Shown here: one piece after another, positions 1 through 5,370 of the stretch
How the letters are laid out: each line of letters starts with the position of its first letter
Position numbering within the stretch: position 1 is the stretch's first letter
Source of the DNA: an uncultured Kangiella sp.
GTDB lineage: Bacteria; Pseudomonadota; Gammaproteobacteria; Enterobacterales; DSM-103792
Length of the DNA stretch: 5,602 bases
Direction: 5' to 3'
NCBI GenBank assembly: GCA_946480585.1
Contig: CAMLKQ010000157.1
Coordinates: 1 to 5,602, forward strand
Translations under genes and position numbers: made by a program
The notes under the pieces: generated by a model
What the model saw: only the letters and a program-made list of their open reading frames with translations
What the model was told of the DNA's origin: nothing
The model's database searches: none

Positions 1-477
1 CCAGAACCCGTCATGCTCCTTGGCATGGCCGTAATCGTGTGACGACACCATCAGCTCGAAATGATCGCCCAGTGTGGTGTGGGCGAGTTTGAGCTCGAGC
101 GATTTGCGGTGGGCGTTGGTGGCGAGTATTCGGCGTTTGCCACGTTGGCCGAGCCAGTGCAGCAGCTCCAGTGCATGGGGCCGTAATGCGATGCGCACCG
201 TTTCTTCTTTCTTCAGGGCCTCGATGTCGACGCCGAGCTCGCGGCTCCAGAAATCGACACAGTACCAATCGAGCGAACCGCGTTTGGCCTGAAAGCGCGG
301 GTAGAGCGCGGCTTTGGCGTCGGCCGTGCTGAGACCATGCATTTCGCCGTAACGTTTCGGCAGATGCTCCAGCCAGAAATGGTTGTCGAAATGCAGATCG
401 AGCAGGGTGCCGTCCATGTCGAACAGCACCGCTTCAATGGCGGACCAGTCGACCGGATTGGCGGAAGCAAGCGTCAT
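1..477 (-). CDS. yrfG: HAD-superfamily GMP/IMP nucleotidase, YrfG type (3' end missing)
   Basis: First 159 residues of a haloacid dehalogenase-type phosphatase; the frame is open to the window edge, so the C-terminus is missing. Seen: HAD motif I DMDGT at residues 20-24 (nucleophile Asp20, acid/base Asp22), followed by LLDL and a FDNHFW segment; a helical cap region with LDWYCVDFWS at 69-78; motif II TNAH at 120-123; and Lys153 in a GHAKE context as the likely motif III lysine. The LLDL-FDN-FW and LDWYC stretches closely resemble E. coli YrfG, which by established knowledge dephosphorylates GMP and IMP in the cytoplasm. The ATG at 477 is chosen because it gives the YrfG-like N-terminus and has AGGA at 483-486, five bases upstream. 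It follows gspN by 82 nt on the same strand, so it may be cotranscribed, but a role in secretion is not implied. Full length would be near 220 residues; motif IV acidic residues lie outside. Another HAD phosphatase specificity cannot be excluded. Confidence 0.9.
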   Translation of the reverse strand, partial: MTLASANPVDWSAIEAVLFDMDGTLLDLHFDNHFWLEHLPKRYGEMHGLSTADAKAALYPRFQAKRGSLDWYCVDFWSRELGVDIEALKKEETVRIALRPHALELLHWLGQRGKRRILATNAHRKSLELKLAHTTLGDHFELMVSSHDYGHAKEHDGFW

Positions 478-559
478 GGGAATCCTGTTGGGTATGCAAC
501 CGGTTAGCTCGTGACTGGCCTGTCATCGGCCTGACCGGCTGAGGGCGACTCGTTGCAAT
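478..559 (-). other. gspN-yrfG intergenic gap
   Basis: 82 nt between the gspN stop and the yrfG start. I see no convincing -35/-10 pair and no stem followed by a T run in the transcribed direction, so there is no sign that transcription stops or starts here. It can fold weakly: 497-504 can pair with 534-541 (8 pairs, one of them G-U on the RNA), and inside that 512-515 (TGAC) can pair with 522-525 (GTCA). The palindrome AACCGGTT sits at 498-505. Read-through from the gsp operon into yrfG is the simplest reading. Confidence 0.4.
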
Positions 560-1312
560 TCAGCGCGCGAACGATTGCTGCCAGCGAATGCTGTAGCGAT
601 CGCCGTCGGGTCGGCCAATCACCCGGAAAAACCGGTCCAGCTCTTCCGGCAGATCCGAGCGCACGCTGCCATCCAGTTCGAGTCCGTTCTGATTGACATG
701 GAAACGTCCGTTCAAGCCGAGGACACCGTCAATGTCAGTGATGTCGCCGTTGACACCGCCTTCGCCGTCGCCGCCGAGATCGACCGCGTAAGCGCCCAGT
801 CGTGGTTGTCCGAGTGGTGTCCGCACTTGTGCCTGTTGCCAGATCAGCCGGCCCTGCAAGCGTTCGATACGGCCATCGGCATACGCCAGATCGGCCACGT
901 TCAGTTGCAGCTCGCCGTCAAACCCGACGCCCGGCAGTTTTACCAAAGGTTGCAATGCCTGCGCTGGCAATTGCACGGCGACATCGCTGGCGGTAATGCT
1001 GCCGGTGAAGCTGGCCAGCAGATCACCACTGCCTTGCTGCGTGCTGCCGGCACCAAATTCAAAGTGCACTGCTGCTTGCCCGAGCAGCAGCCGCCATGGC
1101 GACAACTGCCAGTGCAGGTTCTCGACCTCGCCCGCGCCGAACCGCAGTCGCGCCGCTTCGCCGCGCCAGACACTGCCTTCGACGCCGGCGAACGCCAGCG
1201 CCGGCACGAACCGGCTGGCCGTGCGGGTCAACACCGTCGCCGGAGCCGTTGCTAGCAACATCACAACAAACGTCAGCAGCAGGCCGACGGCCCATAGCAA
1301 TTTGCGTTTCAC
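560..1312 (-). CDS. gspN: Type II secretion system protein GspN
   Basis: 250 residues, the usual size for GspN. One N-terminal membrane anchor at about residues 5-22, preceded by MKRK (positive-inside), then a periplasmic region that looks largely beta-stranded. The EGSVWRGEA segment at 45-53 fits the G-x-x-W-x-G motif of the family, followed by LHWQLSPWRLLLG (about 66-78) and a C-terminal FRVIGRPDGDRYSIRW block. GspN is an accessory inner-membrane component present in only a subset of T2SSs; it is usually placed last in the operon after gspM, as here, and its exact job is not settled. The ATG at 1312 gives a clean anchor; upstream only a weak GTGAG is seen, so translation probably starts poorly or depends on coupling. 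It starts 32 nt after gspM, directly below a strong hairpin. The call rests on anchor, motif, length and position together. Confidence 0.88.
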   Translation of the reverse strand: MKRKLLWAVGLLLTFVVMLLATAPATVLTRTASRFVPALAFAGVEGSVWRGEAARLRFGAGEVENLHWQLSPWRLLLGQAAVHFEFGAGSTQQGSGDLLASFTGSITASDVAVQLPAQALQPLVKLPGVGFDGELQLNVADLAYADGRIERLQGRLIWQQAQVRTPLGQPRLGAYAVDLGGDGEGGVNGDITDIDGVLGLNGRFHVNQNGLELDGSVRSDLPEELDRFFRVIGRPDGDRYSIRWQQSFAR

Positions 1313-1332
1313 TCAATACTCACTTTGTACAG

Positions 1333-1356
1333 GACGGCAGCACGTCAGCTGCCGTC
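1333..1356 (-). promoter_or_regulatory. Perfect 9-bp hairpin around the gspM stop codon
   Basis: Inverted repeat GACGGCAGC (1333-1341) and GCTGCCGTC (1348-1356) with a 6-nt loop (1342-1347). The arms match perfectly, 7 of 9 pairs are G-C, and the gspM TGA (1345-1347) lies in the loop. No T run follows in the transcribed direction, so it is not a standard intrinsic terminator. It could stabilise the upstream mRNA end, pause polymerase, or limit translation of gspN. The structure is read directly; the function is inference. Confidence 0.55.
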
Positions 1357-1854
1357 ACGGACTTTCACTTGCAGTTTGACGACACCGCTGGCTTTGCCGG
1401 TGCTGAGGTTCAGCGAAGCGATCTGAATGCCATAACCGGTTTCAAGTTGATGCAGCCAGCGCAGGCAATCGTCGAAGCTCGCTTCTTCCAGCCAAATCTG
1501 CATCTCGTTGTCGCCTTTCGGCTGCAACCGTGACACCACCAGATTGAATTCCGGCGCCGTGTCGGAGATCAGCTGGTTCAGTCGGCGACCGGCACGATCC
1601 AGTTTGCTGCTGCCGGCACCGCGGCTTGCCAGCACGCGGGCGACATTTTCCTGCATGGTCGCGAGCGCGGTTTCCTGCTCGATGACATCGGCCGTCAAGT
1701 CCTGCCGGGCCCGCTGCAGCGGAAATACCAGGGCGAAATACAGCAGCGCCGGCACCAGAAAAATCGCCAGCAGTTTCAGCGCCCGCTGATCCTGTGCCGG
1801 CCGTGACTGGTACCAGGCCAGTGATTTTTGTTTCAGTTCCGTCAGCGCGCTCAT
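1345..1854 (-). CDS. gspM: Type II secretion system protein GspM
   Basis: 169 residues, typical for GspM, a bitopic inner-membrane protein of the T2SS assembly platform that pairs with GspL and stabilises the GspE-GspL-GspF complex. Seen: a short cytoplasmic N-terminus (1-26), one membrane segment at about 27-46, a heptad-like coiled-coil stretch at about 47-78, and a periplasmic C-terminal domain from about 95 with the family-like pattern SFDDCLRWLHQLETGYGI (126-143), expected to fold as a ferredoxin-like domain. The ATG at 1854 overlaps the gspL stop in an ATGA (1851-1854) and has a strong AGGAG at 1862-1866, seven bases away, so gspL and gspM are probably made in linked amounts. A hairpin surrounds its stop codon. 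GspM sequences diverge widely, so the name rests on layout, size and position as much as on residues. Confidence 0.92.
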   Translation of the reverse strand: MSALTELKQKSLAWYQSRPAQDQRALKLLAIFLVPALLYFALVFPLQRARQDLTADVIEQETALATMQENVARVLASRGAGSSKLDRAGRRLNQLISDTAPEFNLVVSRLQPKGDNEMQIWLEEASFDDCLRWLHQLETGYGIQIASLNLSTGKASGVVKLQVKVRDGS

Positions 1855-3050
1855 GGTTTGTCTCCTGCGCTGGCACGTTTGAGCACCATACGTCCGGTAT
1901 AGCCGCCGCTGCCGGCGCTGGCCTGACCGAGATCGGTCTGGAAGCCCATTTGCTGGAAGCGGTTGTCGAGCGCATTCAGCGCCGACAGATCACGTGCGCT
2001 CAAATCAAGCCGCAACTCCGCGCTGCTGGCTTCAAAACCCATGCCGCGCAGCGAAATGCCATCGGTCTGCTGCAGCACCGGTGCGACCTCGGCGAGCAAA
2101 CTGGTGAAGCCGCCGGCGCCGGCACTGCCGAGCTGCTTGATGTAACCGTTCATGCTTTTGACCGGAAACGGCGTATTGGCCTGATCCGGAAACGCTTCGG
2201 CAAAGCTGCTGCGGATGGCGCCATCGAGCGCGCCGACCCGTTGCTTCAGCAAGGCCCAATCGGTGATTGCATAGGCGTATTGCGCGACGATGGCGATGCC
2301 GACGACTACAGCGACTTTGCGCCATTGCTGCCAATGACTGTGCCAGGCGGTGCGCGGTGCGTAGTCGCCCTGAAGCAGCGACAGCACGCCGCGCTGTGCC
2401 TGTTGACCGAGCCATGCCAGCGCCGATTCAATGTCTTCGCGTTGATGCGGGTGCTGCAAGGCAAACGTGCTGTCTGCGCTGTACAGCTGCACCGGCTTGT
2501 CGCCGGCAAGCAACGGCAGCAGCGTGTCGAGATCGCGTCGTGCCAGCGACTGGGCGCTGCCATCCGGCAGGCGCAGCAAAGCGTCATCCGCCATCACCAG
2601 CACAGTGACCGCATCGCTGTCCGGCAGGCAAAGCGCATCGAGCGTCAGTTCGCTGATGCTGAGACCGTGTTCGCGCAGCTGTGCGATCAGCGATTGCACA
2701 TGCCGGTGTTCGACCGCCAGCACTTGCTGGTCGTCGCCGTCGAGCGCGCGGCCCGGCACGATGTGCAAATCATCGATGCTGCCGGCCAGCTGATCTTCCA
2801 GTAAATACGGCAGCACTTGCGCCAAATGCTTGCGCTGTTTCGCCGGCACTTGCACGCGAGTGACCAGCGCGAGACTGACCGGCAGCAACACGATCAATGG
2901 CTTGCCTTGCGCTTGACTGGCGAACTGGCCGAGATCCTCCGGCCAGCGCAGCGACGCCGACGCCAGTATCCGGCCATCGGCGGCGAGCTCGACCCACTCG
3001 GCGACGGCACTGCCGGCGGCCGGTGGTCGCAAATACAATGCGCTGGTCAT
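1851..3050 (-). CDS. gspL: Type II secretion system protein GspL
   Basis: 399 residues, the normal GspL length. GspL is the inner-membrane hub that binds the ATPase GspE with its cytoplasmic domain and GspM with its periplasmic one. Seen in order: an actin-like cytoplasmic domain (about 1-240) with IVLLPVSLALVTRVQVPA at 53-70, QVLPYLLEDQLAGSIDDLH at 78-96, and the closing LLQGDYAPR at 225-233, all typical of the family; a membrane helix at about 244-264; and a periplasmic ferredoxin-like domain from about 300 (VKSMNGYIKQLG onward) to 390. The ATG at 3050 is chosen over an in-frame TTG at 3131, which would add 27 polar residues and overlap gspK; the ATG gives the short N-terminus usual for the family and has AAGGGGA at 3061-3067, with about 10 nt spacing (slightly long). 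It sits 67 nt after gspK and overlaps gspM by 4 nt. Confidence 0.94.
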   Translation of the reverse strand: MTSALYLRPPAAGSAVAEWVELAADGRILASASLRWPEDLGQFASQAQGKPLIVLLPVSLALVTRVQVPAKQRKHLAQVLPYLLEDQLAGSIDDLHIVPGRALDGDDQQVLAVEHRHVQSLIAQLREHGLSISELTLDALCLPDSDAVTVLVMADDALLRLPDGSAQSLARRDLDTLLPLLAGDKPVQLYSADSTFALQHPHQREDIESALAWLGQQAQRGVLSLLQGDYAPRTAWHSHWQQWRKVAVVVGIAIVAQYAYAITDWALLKQRVGALDGAIRSSFAEAFPDQANTPFPVKSMNGYIKQLGSAGAGGFTSLLAEVAPVLQQTDGISLRGMGFEASSAELRLDLSARDLSALNALDNRFQQMGFQTDLGQASAGSGGYTGRMVLKRASAGDKP

Positions 3051-3117
3051 GGTGCGCGAATCCCCTTCATCCTGATGTTTTGACGCGCCACGCAAGCGCG
3101 CTGTGCCGGTGCCCGAT
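3051..3117 (-). other. gspK-gspL intergenic gap with weak hairpin
   Basis: 67 nt gap in an otherwise overlapping operon. It holds a small stem, CGCGC (3084-3088) with GCGCG (3096-3100), 7-nt loop, extendable by one G-U pair; the sequence after it is CAAAA rather than a T run, so this is not a terminator. The gspL ribosome binding site AAGGGGA lies at 3061-3067. No promoter is visible. Confidence 0.4.
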
Positions 3118-4209
3118 TCACTCTTCAGCAAACGCGCGGCTGACCGGCGTGAAACTGTTGTCCTGTTGTTGTTTCAACACCGATTCTACACGGGCCCGAC
3201 CGCGCCCCACTACCGCTTGCGCGCGCAGCAGAAAATAGTCGGAGCCGGTGTCGATGCGGCCCTTGGCTTTTGGATTTTCCTTGGCTTCAGCCGGCATGCC
3301 ATTGCTGGTCCAGAACGCGTCCTTGTCCTTGAAGCCGGTTTTCGGCCGACCTTGCAACACTTGCCGCGCCGCTTCCACCGTCAAGCCTTCAGTCACCGCG
3401 ACTAGCAACTCGGCGCGTTCGACCGGCAGCGTGTTGACGTTCAGTTTGGTGTATTTGCTGTCCGGCAAGGCACACAGATACGGTCGCACTTTCTGGTAAA
3501 TCTCCGGGGTAAAGCCGCGGATGGTGCGCAACTCGCTGATCGCGCCGAGTGGACCGTTGCCGGTGCGATACGGGATCTGCAAACCCTGGTAATCGTAATC
3601 TTCGGCGCCGTCGCTGCCGAACGGATCGCTGTCTTCGTCGAGCCAGTCGACGATGGCTGCGGCCAGCGCCTGCGGCGAGCTTTCTTCGTTCGGTACCAGC
3701 TGCTCAAACAATCGCACCAGAATTTGCACGCCCGGCGGCGTCTGGGCATTCGGATCTTGCGGGTTCAGCGGTTTGTTCGGGTCTTCGCCCTTCCCGCCAC
3801 CATCACCACCGCCACCACCGGGCCCGTCTTTCTTGCCGGCCGCCAGCAAGGCGTTCAGATTGAGACATGTGCTCAAGTCTTCGATTTTGCCGCGCAGCTC
3901 GCCACCTTCGACCGGAAAGAAAAATGGGGTTTTCGCCCAGGCCTGATCGAGGTGCACACGCTTGTCGTCGCGTTTCAAGGCTTCGTACAAATTGGCCGCG
4001 GCCAGCGCTTCAGCGCCGCGGACATACTGCCAAGCCTGATCGGTTTGCAGAATGTTCGCCGAGCGGCGTTCATTCAGCAGCAGCTGGCTGTTGATCTGGG
4101 TGGCAATGATGGTCACCAGCGCGACAATCACCAGAATGACGATCAACACCACGCCGCGTTGCTGCGCGGGCGTCGCTGACAACTGCACGCGCCGTTCAGA
4201 GCAGAACAC
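3118..4209 (-). CDS. gspK: Type II secretion system minor pseudopilin GspK
   Basis: 363 residues. GspK is the large minor pseudopilin that caps the pseudopilus tip in a complex with GspI and GspJ. Seen: a prepilin leader ending QQRG with cleavage expected between Gly19 and Val20, then a hydrophobic helix (20-37). Mature position 5 is Val instead of the Glu found in other pseudopilins, as usual for GspK. Further family signatures are IEDLSTCLNLNAL (109-121), DWLDEDSDP (188-196), GAEDYDY (201-207) and YRTGNGP (214-220), a region that binds calcium in known GspK structures, and PYLCALP (243-249); Cys115 and Cys246 are the conserved-looking pair. Between the LNAL and VQILV segments lies a Gly/Pro-rich insert (about 125-160). 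The start is a GTG at 4209 with GAGG at 4216-4219, six bases away; a later in-frame GTG at 4188 lacks a binding site. It overlaps gspJ by 14 nt. Confidence 0.96.
   Translation of the reverse strand: MFCSERRVQLSATPAQQRGVVLIVILVIVALVTIIATQINSQLLLNERRSANILQTDQAWQYVRGAEALAAANLYEALKRDDKRVHLDQAWAKTPFFFPVEGGELRGKIEDLSTCLNLNALLAAGKKDGPGGGGGDGGGKGEDPNKPLNPQDPNAQTPPGVQILVRLFEQLVPNEESSPQALAAAIVDWLDEDSDPFGSDGAEDYDYQGLQIPYRTGNGPLGAISELRTIRGFTPEIYQKVRPYLCALPDSKYTKLNVNTLPVERAELLVAVTEGLTVEAARQVLQGRPKTGFKDKDAFWTSNGMPAEAKENPKAKGRIDTGSDYFLLRAQAVVGRGRARVESVLKQQQDNSFTPVSRAFAEE
3730..3837 (-). repeat. Gly/Pro-rich low-complexity insert in gspK
   Basis: Codes for GspK residues about 125-160: a run of eight glycines broken by one Asp (131-139, DNA 3793-3819, made of GGY/GGG codons), flanked by Lys, Asp, Asn and Pro residues. 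The near-repeated GGT/GGC codons make this a simple-sequence tract that could change length by slippage in multiples of three. Confidence 0.7.
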
Positions 4210-4840
4210 GGTGCACCTCGCCGATACCTTCGATCTCCAGCGTCAGCTTGATGCCGGCCGGAGCCTTGTCGCTGTCGTCAGTATTTTGCCGGCCGCCGAC
4301 GGGCCATTCATCGAGCCAGTCTTCACCGGTTTCGCTGTCGTCGGTCAACGTCCGCTCGACATTGCCCTGATCAGGCGGCCGGAACTTCAGTTGCATCTTG
4401 GTAATGCCATCCAGCAGTACCCGCCGCTTCACCACCGGTTGTTGCGCCTGATCGAGCAGCAGATAGCTGTAGCGCACCAGCCGCCCCTCTTCGAGCGCGT
4501 AACGAACGAACTCCAGCGTCGAACGCGGCAGTTGCGCCGGGTTGCGCCAGCCGCTGCGGGTGAAGGCGATCCAGGTGTCGGTGTCGTCGCTGATGCCTTG
4601 CACCATCGGTAGCCGATCGCCGTAGCTGTCACGCACGCGGCGTGGCGCCAGCTGCTGGTAATCGCGGCTGAAGGTGGTGATGGCGCGCTGCAATTGCAGA
4701 AAGCGTTCACCGCGATCGCGCAGGGTTTGCTGGGCGTCTTGCGCCGCCCGCAGCGTCGAGAACGCGCCGACACCGATCAAGCCGAAGATCAGCACGGCGA
4801 CCAGAATTTCGATCAAGGTGAAACCGGAGTGGCGGTTCAT
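4196..4840 (-). CDS. gspJ: Type II secretion system minor pseudopilin GspJ
   Basis: 214 residues, normal for GspJ, a minor pseudopilin that joins GspI and GspK at the pseudopilus tip. Seen: a six-residue leader MNRHSG, then FTLIEILVAVLIF, the class III signal with cleavage between Gly6 and Phe7, the conserved Glu at mature position 5 (Glu11) and a hydrophobic helix to about residue 28. The globular part carries the family pattern SGWRNPAQLPRSTLEFVRYAL (96-116) followed by GRLVRYSYLLLD (119-130), and ends in a strand-rich segment with WLDEWP (175-180), an acidic loop (about 165-192) and AGIKLTLEIEGIGEVHRVLL. The ATG at 4840 overlaps the gspI stop in an ATGA (4837-4840), which suggests coupled translation; GAGG at 4851-4854 is ten bases away. 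Its last 14 nt overlap gspK. Confidence 0.96.
   Translation of the reverse strand: MNRHSGFTLIEILVAVLIFGLIGVGAFSTLRAAQDAQQTLRDRGERFLQLQRAITTFSRDYQQLAPRRVRDSYGDRLPMVQGISDDTDTWIAFTRSGWRNPAQLPRSTLEFVRYALEEGRLVRYSYLLLDQAQQPVVKRRVLLDGITKMQLKFRPPDQGNVERTLTDDSETGEDWLDEWPVGGRQNTDDSDKAPAGIKLTLEIEGIGEVHRVLL
4216..4219 (-). promoter_or_regulatory. Ribosome binding site deciding the GTG start of gspK
   Basis: GAGG lies six bases upstream of the GTG at 4209, inside the 3' end of gspJ. It supports the non-ATG start and gives a 19-residue prepilin leader; other in-frame GTG/TTG codons downstream lack such a site. Confidence 0.6.
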
Positions 4841-5370
4841 TTTTCCGGATCCTCACCGGGCAACGGCGGCGGACCATCAATCGGCGGCTCTTCCACCGGG
4901 GGCTCTTCCGGTGTCTTTTCGCCGTCGCTGTAGCCGCCACCTTCGAGCTCGTTGCTCGGTGCCGCCATCTCGGCGGGCCGGTCGGTGACAAAGCCGGCGA
5001 TGCGCACCAGCGGATCTTCATCTTCGCGTTCGGCGCGCACTTCAATTTCCACCCGGCGCAACTTTGGATCGGCCGTCCCTTCGACCTTGCGGGTCCAGTG
5101 CCATTCGTGTCCGGCCATTTCTTCGCGGCCATCACTGATGCCGACCGCCGGCCAGACCGCGCGCATATTGGTGAAGTTGAGTTGGTTGAGTGCTACCCAG
5201 TGGGCAATGGTTTTGCGTTCGAGATAACTCTGCGCCGACAGCGAGCCGGCAATACCGCTGATCATCGCGGCAGCGGTAATGGCGAAAATGGCCAGTGCGA
5301 CCAGCACTTCCAGCAGGGTGAAACCACGTGAGTGGCCGCTGCGTACTGACGGAAACTTATTTGCCGCCAT
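4837..5370 (-). CDS. gspI: Type II secretion system minor pseudopilin GspI, with extended C-terminus
   Basis: 177 residues, against about 120-130 for most GspI proteins. GspI is thought to start pseudopilus assembly by recruiting GspJ and GspK at the tip. Seen: a 16-residue leader ending HSRG, then FTLLEVLVALAIFAITAAA, with cleavage between Gly16 and Phe17 and Glu at mature position 5 (Glu21). The core contains ERKTIAHWVALNQLN (51-65), the usual A-x-W-V-A-x-N-Q family segment, and ends with RIAGFVTD (123-130) where GspI normally stops. Residues 131-177 are an added acidic, proline-rich tail with EEPPV/EEPPI/DGPPP units. The ATG at 5370 is chosen because GGAGG sits at 5376-5380, five bases away; in-frame starts further up (5382, 5415, 5418) lack a site and would lengthen the leader. 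It overlaps gspH by 14 nt and gspJ by 4 nt. The tail runs unbroken into the ATGA overlap, so a sequencing frameshift is unlikely. Confidence 0.94.
   Translation of the reverse strand: MAANKFPSVRSGHSRGFTLLEVLVALAIFAITAAAMISGIAGSLSAQSYLERKTIAHWVALNQLNFTNMRAVWPAVGISDGREEMAGHEWHWTRKVEGTADPKLRRVEIEVRAEREDEDPLVRIAGFVTDRPAEMAAPSNELEGGGYSDGEKTPEEPPVEEPPIDGPPPLPGEDPEK
4886..4909 (-). repeat. Short direct repeat in the gspI tail
   Basis: GGCTCTTCC (plus-strand reading) occurs at 4886-4894 and again at 4901-4909, a period of 15 nt, or five codons. It encodes the EEPPV and EEPPI units of the GspI tail; a third, more diverged unit (DGPPP) follows. Confidence 0.6.

Noticed and set aside
498..505. AACCGGTT palindrome as an operator or attachment site
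   Set aside because: A single 8-bp palindrome with no second copy and no promoter nearby; chance is enough to explain it.
575..1255. Plus-strand open frame (226 codons) opposite gspN
   Set aside because: The gspN frame has a membrane anchor, family motif, expected length and operon position; the antisense product shows none of these.
1333..1356. Intrinsic terminator after gspM
   Set aside because: The stem is strong, but CTGTACAAAG rather than a T run follows it on the transcribed strand, and gspN continues the operon.
1794..2804. Long plus-strand open frame (336 codons) opposite gspM/gspL
   Set aside because: It lies wholly opposite genes with clear family signatures; its translation is rich in Arg, Gln, His and Ala with no domain pattern. 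Open antisense frames of this size are expected in GC-rich DNA.
3047..3070. Mini-ORF of seven codons (MKGIRAP) whose stop overlaps the gspL start as ATGA
   Set aside because: Its AGGA sits immediately against the ATG, too close to act as a ribosome binding site, and the coding part overlaps the likely gspL binding site. Probably chance.
3051..3131. Longer GspL starting at an in-frame TTG at 3131
   Set aside because: It would add 27 polar residues unlike any GspL N-terminus and start inside gspK; the ATG at 3050 gives the expected length.
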